Below, in pieces: positions 33,870-44,475 of a DNA stretch of 64,000 bases. Position numbers and translations under genes: made by a program. The stretch comes from Ryuthela nishihirai (Eukaryota > Arthropoda > Arachnida > Araneae > Heptathelidae), in the NCBI GenBank assembly GCA_038380435.1, contig JAWZYU010000010.1:47402135-47466134 (forward strand), in the 5' to 3' direction. The notes beneath the pieces are model-generated. The model was not told the origin of the DNA. It did no database searches and saw only the letters and a program-made list of their open reading frames with translations. How positions within the stretch are numbered: the stretch's first letter is position 1; every line of letters begins with the position of its first letter.

Positions 33870-35381
33870 CACTGGTTTCCATAAAGAAAGGAAAAATTCA
33901 GAAAAATTATGATAAAAAAACTATATGAATGATTTTAATAAAATTTGATGGAAGCATGAATTACAATGCTAGTTTCAGAATGGCATAAAATATTCTACAC
34001 TAGAAAACATTTTTCGTCAAAAGACAACATTTGCAGGAACTTGTCCACAAATTAAGTGTTAGAATGCAATGGGCAAAGTTCTTTAATAAGTGTGGTCACC
34101 CACTTATTAAATGTTGCGCCTTACAGCAATGCAGGCACGATAGCGATGTTCCCTGCTGTTTATGATGTTGTGAATCAGCTCAGTAGGGAGTAACGACCAT
34201 TGTTCCTTTAAGGCAATAATAAGCTCCCCCTTTGTTTCAGGTGGCGGGTTGAGGGCAGCAACACGTCTCCCTAGAGCATCCCACACATGCTCAATCAGAT
34301 TTAGGTCGGGAGATCGAGCTGGCCACTCCATACGCATAAAGGTCTCCTCTTGAAGGTATTGTTCCACTAGTCGAGCTCTGGGTGGACGAGCGTTATCGTC
34401 TTGTAAGATGAATGTGTCACCAATTGCACCAACGAAATACGTACATAAGGGTCCAGGATGTCATCTCTATACCTTTGGGCTTCCACTCGTCAACACATAG
34501 AGGTCTGTGCGTCCACCTAAGAAAATGCCATCCCAAACACACACGTTACCTCCGCCGTAACTGTCGCTTCGACTGATGTTACTTGACTGATGTTTCTTGG
34601 ATGATAGCAGGTAACTAGTTCTCTCATATCAAAAAATGTCCGGAATCTCTCTGTAAGAAATATCTGGATCCATCTGTGAAGAGTACGGACTTCCATTGTT
34701 CTTTTGTCCAATTAATATCGTGCGTGACCAATTCAACCGCTCTCTCCTGAGACGTGGCGTGAGGGGTATACAAATTACTGGCCTTCTAGCATACAGACTT
34801 CCCTCATGAAGCCTTGTACGCACAACAGAAGCTGATATAACCCTCCCAGTGGCTGCTGCAAGAAAGGATGGTAGCTGAGAGGGAGTAGATGTCCTGCTCC
34901 TTCGTGCTGTTAATCGCAGATATCGGTCGTGTACAGCGATCGTAACTCTAGCCCTTCCTCGGCTAAACCTCCGAGACTCGGAATCCGTGCTGAGCAATTG
35001 ATTCCACAATCTATGGACCACAGAGGGACTCACATCCTGCCACGTCTGACTAACTTTGGCCTGCTCCGAGCTGGCCAATAGCTCTCCACTGCAGTTCATT
35101 TGACAAATGATTTCTCGAGGTCATTCCTACAAAATGGCTATTTCAAATTTCTTTACTCCCATTTACAACGCAAAATAACGATCCACTCCAAAACACCCGT
35201 TTTTATGCCGATATCCGATTACGCAAATTGACGCAACCTAGACTGATTTGCGTACGATATGTTCACTAGGCATTACTTTACTGGTTACATGAATAAGTTT
35301 TTTGTTTGGTGAGGATCGCACAATGTTTTGGCGAACTATCGCCATTTTTCTCATTTTTTCCTCAATTTATGGAAACCAGTG
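33870..35381 (-). mobile_element. Tc1-like DNA transposon with both TIRs
   Basis: 1512 bp bounded by TA on both sides (33868-33869 and 35382-35383). The ends are CACTGGTTTCCATAAA and its inverse TTTATGGAAACCAGTG. Similarity continues for about 38 bp (GGAAAAATTCAGAAAAAT against GGAAAAAATGAGAAAAAT). The single transposase gene lies on the minus strand and is broken. It could still be moved in trans if a related source were active. Confidence 0.95.
34107..35099 (-). pseudogene. Tc1-like transposase, frameshifted
   Basis: DNA-binding half in one frame (35099-34629): paired-type helix-turn-helix with VSPSVVHRLWNQL, then the linker GRARVTIAVHDRYL, and the second domain with TGRVISASVVRTRLHE and RRERLNWSR. 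The frame is lost near 34640-34690, before the first catalytic Asp. The middle catalytic region (about 34368-34640) is recognisable only in pieces (for instance YRDDILDPYV). The C-terminal part is back in frame at 34367-34107 with MEWPARSPDLNLIEHVWDAL, where the Glu of IEH is the third catalytic residue. A normal Tc1 transposase is about 340 residues. At least two frameshifts make this copy non-functional. Confidence 0.9.
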
Positions 35382-35401
35382 TATTTTCCACATTATTAAG
35401 T

Positions 35402-35743
35402 TTAAAATGAAACTAGTGAACTGAACTCCTCAGTAATAGCATACAAACTTGTAAAACTCAGTAAAAGTGCACTTTGATACAAAACACTTTCCATAAAATT
35501 TCCACATTTGTTTATTCTGGTAATCTCCCGTCGAGGTTTTCCTTCTGTCGTGTCATAGTCTTTGGAACCCTTTATACCGTTGGGTCCAGATGTGCTTGGT
35601 GAGTTGAAAGGAAATCTCTCAATATCCTGCACTAGACCTTCTCTTACGGTCAGGCGAACTGTCATGAGAGTCAGATATGACTGAAACATGTTCTCCTCCA
35701 ACAGAGTAATTTGTTCTGGTAGTTTACTAATGTGACAACCTTG
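35402..35743 (-). CDS. Candidate exon, unknown protein
   Basis: On the minus strand an open stretch of about 113 codons lies between stops, with higher GC than its flanks and balanced residue use: LPEQITLLEENMFQSYLTL, then VREGLVQDIERFPFNSP, SGPNGIKGSKDYDTTEG and KPRREITR. A CACATTAG acceptor-like site sits at about 35727-35734, just upstream of the protein-like part. The last third (after EITR) becomes hydrophobic and may be intron. No clear GT donor was picked. I do not recognise the family. It starts only 20 bp from the Tc1 element's right end, so the insertion lies next to or within a gene. It could also be a retroelement piece. Confidence 0.35.
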   Translation of the reverse strand, partial: QGCHISKLPEQITLLEENMFQSYLTLMTVRLTVREGLVQDIERFPFNSPSTSGPNGIKGSKDYDTTEGKPRREITRINKCGNFMESVLYQSALLLSFTSLYAITEEFSSLVSF

Positions 35744-36069
35744 TCAAACAACCTCTGCTTACGACTTCCTGAGGCAATTTTCAGACAATGAGAAAGACAG
35801 CAGTGTTATGGCCTGAGGATTAATGTTTACAAGGAATGTATCATTTGCAATTAGTAAGGTTCAAATGCTCTCCTATACAGGGAAACAAGTCTCATCTCAA
35901 TTATAGAGCATCGATATCTGATTTCTCCTCGAGAGCAAGGGAGACTAAATGGAGAAAATCTCATCCTTGTAAGATCCAAACTTAATCTGGGACTCAGTTA
36001 TAATCCTGCAAGATTTGTACATTGTGAAAGAAATGTAAATGCATTATTTAATTTTTGGTGCTTGGTTAC
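35744..36069. other. Spacer upstream of candidate exon
   Basis: No second exon was recognised on the minus strand here. Confidence 0.4.
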
Positions 36070-36928
36070 CACAATTTTATTCTGAAAATTAGCGCGATAT
36101 TATGGTGAAATAGCACATCGTGAAAGGGAATCCTAACACCAGAAGCATGTAAAGTATACATTGGTGAAATATTACTCCTTATATATATTCTGGTGAAATA
36201 TTACTCCTGAAATCTGAAAGCCAACAGCAGAAAAGGGCGCTCTGGGATGTAAAATATTATGTTCTTAACGTTTTAAATGGGATAACACTGTCTCATGAAG
36301 ATTTTGGATTTCCTCATGGATGTATGTGTCGTTTTTCTGCTGAGGTCCTGCCATCCTCTCAGACCTTCTACTATGGCATATAAACTGACAGGCTCCTGTC
36401 AGACCTCTGTGGCAAGCAGCTGCTTGAGGGGGTATTTATTTATTTTTATTTATTCCTTCAGTGTGACCTTGCCTTTGGGATGAGGTAGACAGAGTTCATG
36501 TCAACAATTTCCCTGTAAACAACATGTGAAAATAAGGTATATTTGTGAAGCTTGCAATGACAAGGCTGAATCAACTTTCAAATTCATTTGGCATGAATTT
36601 AGTTGAAGTGGGAAATTTTTATTTTTGTTCCATCTTCAGTTCTTACAATTGTAATGTACTTTGCAATTATTGTGTAGTTTTATTAATTTTACTGAAGTAA
36701 TGAACAGGAAAAATGTGTGACCTTTATATTTTTTCTGATTCTTTACTCTTTATTGTAAATTGGAAAAAATATAATTATCCTGAATAGCGCCCTTGTCTGC
36801 TTGCATTTCAGGAGTAATATTTCACCAGAATATAAGTGTTATTTTACATCTGTTTCTGGTGTTAGGTTTCCCTTTTACGATGTACTATTTCACCATAATA
36901 TCGCGCTAATTTTCAGAATAAAATTGTG
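36070..36928. mobile_element. Foldback element with about 150-170-bp TIRs
   Basis: Left arm 36070-36241 and right arm 36785-36928 are inverted copies. CACAATTTTATTCTGAAAAT pairs with the right end, and CGCGATATTATGGTGAAATA pairs with TATTTCACCATAATATCGCG. The left arm carries an extra ATTCTGGTGAAATATTACTC duplication. The loop region carries a SINE-B tail (36313-36456). No target duplication was established. Confidence 0.85.
36313..36456 (+). mobile_element. SINE-B tail inside the foldback
   Basis: Matches 50130-50336 in reverse: TGTCGTTTTTCTGCTGAGGT, ACTGACAGGCTCCTGTCAGA and GGCAAGCAGCTGCTTGAGG, ending in an A/T-rich run. CTGACAGGCTCCTGTCAG is itself a palindrome typical of this family. Confidence 0.85.
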
Positions 36929-37527
36929 AAATTTAATAAAATTGAATATATAAAAAAAAATTGTTCGCCTGAATAGTTTGCTGGAAAAAAATGAGTTTTA
37001 CCTTGAGTGATAACTCAGTGGTCAGAACACCTTACATGTTTCAGGAATCTTTAGTTCACATCCCACTCGAGGCGAAACTCGGTACTTTAAGGGAACTGTC
37101 TACAAGTTCCATTTTTACATGAAATTCGTTGAGATATCTTCACTATTGAAATTATATTGTTTGATTTCTTTAATTTTGTGTAAGTCAGTGAAGTGCGTAT
37201 TTTAACAAAACGGTTATTGCAGTAAGATTAAAAAATAAAACGTATTTGTTTCATTCCTGTAAGCGGTAAAAAAGGTCTGAACATGTGAAATAGGTTATGA
37301 AGTGCCTGCTGGAAGATCAAAGAGATTAAAGACAGTGTTAAATAGAGGTTTACCTCGAGATCGTTGTAGTGTTATTTTTCCATAAAGAGCTTATTTTTTC
37401 AAAATTACTGAGCTTCGAGTGCAGAATAGTTCTTTTAAAAAGCACAGCAAAAATTCTGCAACTAATGAAATAATTCTCTAGTCATATTTATCATAAATGC
37501 GGAATGAATTTCCAAGAATCGCACTGG
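36929..37527. other. Spacer with a decayed tRNA-like head
   Basis: ATAACTCAGTGGTCAGAACA (37010-37029) followed by AGTTCACATCCCACTC (37050-37065) has box A and box B spacing but is badly degraded. Nothing else seen. Confidence 0.35.
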
Positions 37528-37856
37528 ACTGCCGTTGGCTCAGTGGAGAGGCACCAGGTTCATAATCTCTAGTTCCCAGTTTATCTCTGCTAAACTCCCA
37601 TCCTCCTCATATTCACAGGAGAACACCGATCGGCTTGAAAAGGACGTCGTCCGTTTATGGGGCGTAAAGGAGAGCCACATCTTATGCACATTAAAGAACA
37701 CGCTGGATGGCCTTGACGGAAGGCTTCCACCTATGTGCTAATAACAACTAAGTAGTTCCCTTCCCACAAACCTCTTCTGTGCCCTTAGGGTCTTTGTGAC
37801 CTGACCGTTTAACCCATTTTACGCAAAAGAAGTGCCACTCACAGATAATACAACAA
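37528..37856 (+). mobile_element. SINE-A, sense, partly deleted head
   Basis: GTTGGCTCAGTGGAGAGGCA holds box A. Box B is deleted between TTCCCAGT and TTATCTCTGC. Body and tail are recognisable. Confidence 0.85.
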
Positions 37857-38009
37857 CTAAGTATCGTACACGCTTTATGCAAATTAATCCGATAGATCTC
37901 ATTTGAACGTTGACAGCCAAAGCGTTTGTTGCGAATTTCTGCTAGTTTAACGCCACAACATTTCTCGCAGATCTTCCTTAACCTAGACTAGTTGTGAAAA
38001 GTCTTCAAC

Positions 38010-38460
38010 TTATTTCTCCAATACCGATCGAAATGCAAGCGGAATAAACAATTCCTCTACTAACGATCGCGCGCACAAAGACACACAAATAATGCACGTG
38101 AATTTTAGCGTGAATATAATATAGTTCGCTCGAAGCACAGCAGTAATTTCTGAACAATTAGCGACACTTCCACGTGCTCGACAGATCAAACTTCCCAACA
38201 ACACAAAGGCCACTCTCCGTCAGTCTGTCGAGTTGCGATACATGCATGACATAGGCGAAGGTTACCCTCACTAAAAGGAGCTTTGTCGTAGGAAACTCCG
38301 ACCAAGATGGAAATGCTTTCGCGCTGAAAGACGGGGCGGGCTTTGAGCTTAATTTAGATCCTCGCGCAGCGGTGAGATCAGTGAGTTCAGGGATATTTAC
38401 ATAATGCGCAAGGATGCCAATGGTTGTTACGTCCAACGGAGCGTGCGTCAACAGTTTGAT
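38010..38460. promoter_or_regulatory. CpG-richer block, possible promoter region
   Basis: Against AT-rich flanks this block is rich in CG: ACGATCGCGCGCACAAAG, GCTTTCGCGCTGAAAGACGG, GGGGCGGG at about 38333-38340, CCTCGCGCAGCGG. It matches no repeat family in the window. Arthropod promoters are not always CpG islands, so this is only a hint; an old unique transposon is the alternative. Two minus-strand frames (97 and 67 residues) lack recognisable domains. Confidence 0.3.
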
Positions 38461-39105
38461 TCCTTAACTATTCATTTTCTATTAAATTTTCCACTTCGAC
38501 TTGTGTGTGTCGTTCAGATCTCAGGTTCTGGAAACTGTTATCTAAAGTAAATATATTGCAAAGGAACTAATGGAGACATATATTTATACGGTTGGAAATC
38601 AAAGTAAAGATGGAAATTTTAAATATTTTATTTTCATCTATTTTAAAAATAGAAAAAAAAACATCGATATAATATTTTTATTTTGTCATCTCTTTGTCTA
38701 TCCGTCTGTAGACAGTCAACATTTTTTATTTTTAAAGATATATTAAAAATTATTATTTTGGTGAGATAAATTGATGAAATATAATATCGATACAAAAAAT
38801 TTTTGTATCGATAGAATAGAAAATGCAAAATAGAAAACAGAAAATGCAAAATTTTAAACGAATATTACGTATTAAATAATAATAATAATATAAATAAATA
38901 TATTGGATAACAAAAATAATTATAATAATAATGAATTTACTAAGCCTTTTCAAGATCACTAGTGTCCCCCAAAGTTTTCTTTCAATTTTCTTTATCTTTC
39001 AACTCTCTCTAGTAGTCTAATATAACTATATTATAATTAATTATAAGTAAATTATAATTAAATTATCTTTCAACTCTACTAGTCTAAATTATAATGGGGA
39101 ATTCT
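38461..39105. repeat. Very AT-rich low-complexity stretch
   Basis: Includes AATAATAATAATATAAATAA and repeated ATTATAATTAA. Lys/Ile/Tyr/Phe-rich minus frames are compositional. Confidence 0.7.
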
Positions 39106-39700
39106 TGTGTGAGTACATCAAAAGAATAAGCTCTGTGCAGAGTCCTCACATTCCAACTACCTATGGAGAGAAAATGGTTTGTGGGATGTTTAAAGAACTA
39201 TATTTATTGAGAGAGGGAGTGCCGACAATATCAAACAGCCTCCTAATCGTAGGCATGGGGCAAAGACTAGTTCCCCACCTCTAAAGGCTGGAGCTAACTA
39301 CACTGGAAGACTTCCTTCAATGTATAATTTGACGATGCCACTAGAAACAAGAGTTAAGGTGTCTGCGATGATCTCTGCTCAGGATTATTCACCAGCTTGA
39401 TAAAACATATTCTGTGAATCTATTCACTTGGGGCTGTCAACACACAAACAAACAAAAACACGGCAGCAGATTATTTTCCATCCACAGAAGTCCACCAGCG
39501 CAGCAAATTCAGGATCCATTGTCAAGCTCAGAGCTTTAATCCAGTCTAGGAAGTTTATATGGTCAACACCAGAATATTGTGTGGTTGACCACTCCTCTGC
39601 TGAATGTATATACTCCACGGAATATGCGGTAATTCACTTGTGTAATAACTGCACTTTACAATGCAGTTATTTAGTCTGGTGATACAGATGCGGGTTTTAA
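39106..39700. other. GC-moderate unique block, function unknown
   Basis: Overlapping frames on both strands (39424-39618 minus, 39428-39682 plus). The minus frame reads EYIHSAEEWSTTQYSGVDH and ALSLTMDPEFAALVDFCGW, which is protein-like, but there is no splice or homology support. Possibly an old transposon. Confidence 0.3.
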
Positions 39701-40159
39701 GCGAAGAATGTGTGCTACAGAGAGAGAATATCGACTAGTGTAATAAATGCATTTTACATTTGAATTCTTGATCCCGATTAGACGATGCTACCATTATGTG
39801 AGGATCTGTGCGTTTGAGAATCGACTAATATAGTAATCGCATATCACAGCTTTTCAATCTGATAAAATCGGTGTGAACATTATGCGAGTGTTTTGTTTTA
39901 TGTGTGTGAGAATCGAAGCGAAATAATCCCATCTTCTTGTTTTCCAACTTGATAAAACGAGGGCGACCGATAACAGAAGATGCTTTTCTTTGCTTGGGGA
40001 ATTAGATCAAGAGCATCGATTACAGTTCTCGAACCTTGATGCGCTGAAGGGAATCGAAATTTATTTTATACGAGTTTGAAACCTTTCAATCAATCGCTTA
40101 ACAAAACTGAGAGAAAAATAATACAATGTTTATTGCAAATTTCAGATATCGTTGTTCTG
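39701..40159. other. Spacer with degenerate internal repetition
   Basis: GAATATCGACTAGTGTAATAA, GAATCGACTAATATAGTAAT and AGAATCGAAGCGAAATAAT recur about every 90 bp (39726, 39818, 39910), suggesting an eroded tandem repeat. Confidence 0.4.
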
Positions 40160-40530
40160 AGTTGGGCTGTTTCATCTGTGAGATGTCTTTTTTTGCAGAC
40201 AATATGCTAAATGGCCAGGTCACAAGGACTCCAAAGTCTCAGAAAAGCATGGCGCAGGGAACTCACTGAATGGCTGCGACAGATGAAAGCCTCCCATCAA
40301 GGCCATCTGACGTGTTCTTTGACGTGTCTAGAGTACGCGAGGTATATGTGCTACGGCTTAATGTTCCATTCGAAGGATGGTAGCCTTTCCAAGCTCACTG
40401 GTGTCCCCTTTCTCATCGAGAACAAGATGGGGTTAACAGAAATAGATCTCAACGCTGGTACAGTTGGGACTCGAACCTGGGACGTGTAGATTACGAGTTT
40501 GGCACTCTGCCAATTGAATCAATACCCTTT
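40160..40530 (-). mobile_element. SINE-A, full length
   Basis: Tail GGGCTGTTTCATCTGTGAGA, body diverged, head GGGACTCGAACCTGGGACG present but the acceptor end decayed (TGCCAATTGAATC). Confidence 0.85.
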
Positions 40531-41251
40531 TGGTCGTGGATGAAAACGGTATACTTTTCAATAAATCTGATATATCTTGATATTATTAAAATTGTAGACA
40601 CTTTTCCAATTTCTGCAGAATTTTACATGGTCAAAAAATATACTTTTAACGTCGACTAAAGCAGTTTTAAGAGGGAAACAATATAAAGTTTATAAAAACA
40701 ATGCTTTGAAAGCCAATAAAAATGCTCTTGAACTTCAAACTCAAAGTTCCATAAAAGTTTGAAGACAAAATGTTTCCTTTAAAGTTGAGATATCAAGAGC
40801 CTTTTCATTGAATTCAACTGAATGTACATCAGAACATTGTGATAAAAAATAAATTAGCACCAAATTAATTGCAAACCTAAAAGCAAACCTTAGATCATAA
40901 TCGTTGATGCAACTATTAACCGTTACAGTGTCAGGTTTCTCAAAATTCTTGCAATTGTGGCCGAGAAATTAGCCCAATTAAAGCCAAAAAACAACTTAAA
41001 TTTAGAACTTTATCCTGCAGTGAATAACAGCTTCATATAGGCTTTTACCTCTTAATGCATTTTGCATACGCATATAATTTTATGCTTAATGCTTTTTGCA
41101 TACGAAATGAAAGAAATACATGCACCCAAACCGTGGGCGACCTGCACCTAGTAAAAATTAGTTAGGAAAATTCTACGCAAACAAATTGTAAATAATACTC
41201 CTAATCCCATAGAAAATGCGTCTCCAAATTATTTAACAAATGTTGTTTCAG
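40531..41251. other. AT-rich spacer, nothing recognised
   Basis: A short imperfect duplication of CTTAATGCATTTTGCATACG occurs at 41051-41110. No gene. Confidence 0.45.
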
Positions 41252-41717
41252 TAACAAGCTGGATGAATATGAGGAGAATATCCAGCTGTCTGAGTAAGAA
41301 ATTGTTGAATATGAGAAGAACTCCAGCTGACTGAGTAAGAAATTGTTGAATATGAGAAGAACTCCAGCTGACTGAGTAAGAAATTGTTGAATATGAGAAG
41401 AACTCCAGCTGACTGAGTAAGAAATTGTTGAATATGAGAACTCCAGCTGACTGAGTAAGAAATTGTTGAATATGAGAAGAACTCCAGCTGACTGAGTAAG
41501 AAATTGTTGAATATGAGAAGAACTCCAGCTGACTGAGTAAGAAATTGTTGAATATGAGAAGAACCCCAGCTGACTGAGTAAGAAATTGTTGAATATGAGA
41601 AGAACTCCAGCTGACTGAGTAAGAAATTGTTGAATATGAGAAGAACTCCAACTGACTGAGTAAGAAATTGTTGAATATGAGAACATCCGGTTGTCTGAGT
41701 AAGAAGCTGAATGAATG
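41252..41717 (-). repeat. 41-bp minisatellite, about 11 units, open in three frames
   Basis: Unit TTGAATATGAGAAGAACTCC plus AGCTGACTGAGTAAGAAATTG, nearly identical across the array, with one 38-bp unit (AGA deleted near 41437). Because 41 is not a multiple of 3 and the minus-strand unit has no stop, all three minus frames stay open for 140-166 codons and encode cyclic versions of the same 41-residue repeat. This is a satellite artefact unless transcription shows otherwise. Confidence 0.95.
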
Positions 41718-42288
41718 AAAGGTTAATTTCCAGTTGCCATGACAACAAAAATCATGGCTTTTCGTGCGGTGATGTAGTCAAGGATTCAACCTCTGATTAC
41801 GTGATTTATGACAGTGATGATGATCTGGGTTGACTTCTAACAACAAGGACAAGATATTTGGAGTATAAGGGTGCAGAGGTAAAAGAACAATGACAAAAAT
41901 TTATGGTTATCTATATTTCTTGAAATTTATATTTTTTGCCAACTTAAAACCAAGGTTTTACAATAAACACAATAACAATTAAGCGGTAACACAAATCAGT
42001 GCATGATGACATTGGGATTGAGCTGCAAAATAAAAGTTTTACACATGAGTTGAATAAAAACAGTCTAACATGGCTGCTTCTAACATCTTTACGTTCATGT
42101 ACTAGGCAAATTCAAATTGGAAATTTTTTGTTTATCATTTATTATAATTGTAATAACCACAATGTTATTCTTAATGAAACTCATAATTTTAAATATTTAG
42201 TCATTTATTTTTATATTCGATATTTATATAAATTACTAATGGGGGGTCTCTTTAAGCTGAGACACGCAGTTTTCTATAGATATTTTAA
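41718..42288. other. Spacer, nothing recognised
   Basis: The 247-residue plus frame that starts at 41999 is AT-rich noise here and then reads through the next SINE. Confidence 0.5.
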
Positions 42289-42670
42289 ATTGGGTTGTTT
42301 TACCGCTAAGCGGCACTTTTTTGCACACCATGGGCTAAATGGCCAGGTCACATGGACCCCGAAGGCTCAGAGAAGGTTGGGGGAGGAGACCCACTGGAAC
42401 AGCTGTTGGGAGACAGATGGTAGCCTCTCGTCAAGGCCATCCAGTGTGTTCTTTAACGTGCACAGGGTATGGCTCTCCCGCACACGGTCACGGGTTAACG
42501 TCCCATCCGACGGACGGCATCCTTTCCAATCACATCGGTGTCCCCTACTCACCGCGGGCAGGGCGGGAAATTTTGCGGAGGGAAATCTCAACGCTGACCC
42601 AGCTGGAACTCGAACCTGGGAACTGCAGATTACGAGCCTGGCGCGCTACCGACTGAGCCACTCGCGCCCC
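42289..42670 (-). mobile_element. SINE-A, well-preserved full-length copy with TSD
   Basis: From GGGTTGTTTTACCGCTAAGC to GCGCTACCGACTGAGCCACTC. Flanks AGATATTTTAA (42278-42288) and AGAGATTTTAA (42671-42681) match at 10 of 11. The head pairs a recognisable box B (CTGGAACTCGAACCTGGGAA reversed) with box A (CGACTGAGCC reversed). It can serve as the family reference. Confidence 0.95.
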
Positions 42671-42867
42671 AGAGATTTTAAGAATGAATATCAAACTTTC
42701 ACTGTGCTGAATATATTATTCGTGAGATATTTCTTTTTCTGAAGCCAAGTTACATGTAGAAAGGGATTTTGTTTATTTTCGGAATCTTTTTAAAATATAG
42801 TTTAAAAGTAGGATGTGGATCACAAGAGTTAAATAGTTAACGAAAAGGTTTCTATTTCATTCTTCAA

Positions 42868-43675
42868 GTGTGAGTTATTATAAGCTCTGAATGTATTTAT
42901 CAAGTGAGAAGTCATTATATGCTCTGTTTTTGTTCTGCTATTAGTTTTCATTAGCTTTGAGTTAGCTTTTATTTAGCTTTTTTAAGTGTCAGTCATGATA
43001 ATGTTCGATTTCGTTCTCTTCAAATCTATGTCATTACCAGCTTTTATTTCGCTCTCTCAAGTGCCAATCATTATAAACTCTTATTTCATTCAATCAAGTG
43101 TCAGTAATTACAGGCTTTGCTTTCTTTCTATCATATGCTAGTCAATATGAATTATGATTTCGTTGTGTCAAGTATGCAGTCAATATAAGCTCTGATTTTG
43201 TTCTATTAAGTGTGTAGTCATTAAAAGCTCTGATTTGGTTCTGTCAAGTGTCAATCATTATAATCTCCGATTTCTTTCTATCAAGTGTCATTAATTTTAA
43301 TCTTTGATTCCCATCCTATCAAATGTCAGTCATTACGAACGCTGATTTTGTTCTGTTAAGTGTGCAGCCATTATAATCTCTGATTTTGCTCTGTCAAGTT
43401 GTCAGTATTTAATAGCTATGCTATCAATTTTTCTGTCAAGTATCAATCATAATAAGCTGATTTCATTAAGCCACGGGTGTCATTATAAGTTCTGATTTCC
43501 TCTCAAGTGTCATTAGCTATAATTTTCTATTTCATTCTATCAAATATCATCATTATAAGCTCTGATTTCTTTCTGTCAAGTGTGAGTCATTATACGCTCT
43601 GTTTTTTTTTTTTTATTAAGTGTCATCATTATGAACTTTTATTTTGTTTTGTCGTGTGTTAATTATTATTTTAAC
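42868..43675 (+). repeat. Degenerate minisatellite, about 38-bp unit
   Basis: Variants of GTCATTATAAGCTCTGATTT followed by CTTTCTGTCAAGTGT repeat about 20 times. The array resumes for one to two units at 44432-44475 after an interruption. Confidence 0.85.
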
Positions 43676-44431
43676 TCTGAGCGGATAACAAAAATTCATT
43701 CCACAGCGAAACTGCAAATCTTTATCAGCAGCCCCTTGCATTGGCTACTTAATAACCGTTGTGGTTCGTAAATGTTTTAGTTCGGATATAAGTTTGCCAT
43801 TGAAAAAAAAGCAATCTAATGGTTTATTAATGAGTAGTAATTAACTAAAATGTATGCTGTGATAAAAAAAAGTCTTTATTTCAGAAACATATGCGTTACT
43901 AAATATTAGACAAAAAGTTGCCTAAATGTAATTTTGCAAAGTCTTCCAGATTAATTTATTGTTTTAAATGCAGTGGCCCGTGATTATGGGAAGACATTCC
44001 ATTTCATTACCCAGTAACTCCCTTATGCATTTCACTAAGCAAACTTTGAGATTTCAACGACTGAAATTTTCACAGATTTAATTCCAGTTTTCTATGCAAA
44101 ACTCGAATTTTGTTCCTTTTTTGCCAGTGAAAATAGGATACCTTTTTTTTTAATTTGTTGATTTATTCGATAATTTTTTTATTCATTTGTAAATTGAATA
44201 TCATTACTGGATTTTTAAATAAGATATTTTTTCTATTATGTTAAATAGTTTTTTTTCTCACAAGTCAGCCATCAATAAATACAGTAATTTTCGCCCATAT
44301 TCCTGCTATTTTTTTTAATCGAATACACAATTTTATCCGCTATCTGCGTCATTATTAATCTTTTATCCGCCGAGAGGTTCTAAGTGGAGATATCCGCGAA
44401 TAAAAGCGTATATCCGCATCTGCGCAGGTTT
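43676..44431. mobile_element. Probable insertion inside the 38-bp minisatellite
   Basis: About 755 bp of unrelated sequence separates two parts of the same array. Its left edge reads CTGAGCGGATAAC. Its right edge has TATCCGC several times (GCTATCTGCGTC, TTATCCGCC, ATATCCGCG, ATATCCGCATCTGCGCAGG), giving GCGGATA-type inverted ends. Likely a TIR element; its class is unknown. Confidence 0.5.
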
Positions 44432-44475
44432 CTATCAATCATTATAAACTCTTATTTTGTTCTGTCACGTATCAG

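Noticed and set aside
38158..38451. 97-codon minus-strand gene
   Set aside because: No recognisable domain and an overlapping second frame; the CpG-richer base composition alone lengthens frames.
38643..38959. Two overlapping minus frames rich in Ile, Tyr and Phe
   Set aside because: Products of AAT/ATA-rich low-complexity DNA.
41201..41748. Three overlapping minus-strand frames of 140-166 codons
   Set aside because: They are the same 41-bp satellite read in three phases, with no start context or non-repetitive domain.
41999..42742. 247-codon plus-strand frame, longest in the window
   Set aside because: Its first half is AT-rich filler and the rest is antisense SINE-A; other SINE-A copies yield the same pseudo-peptide text.
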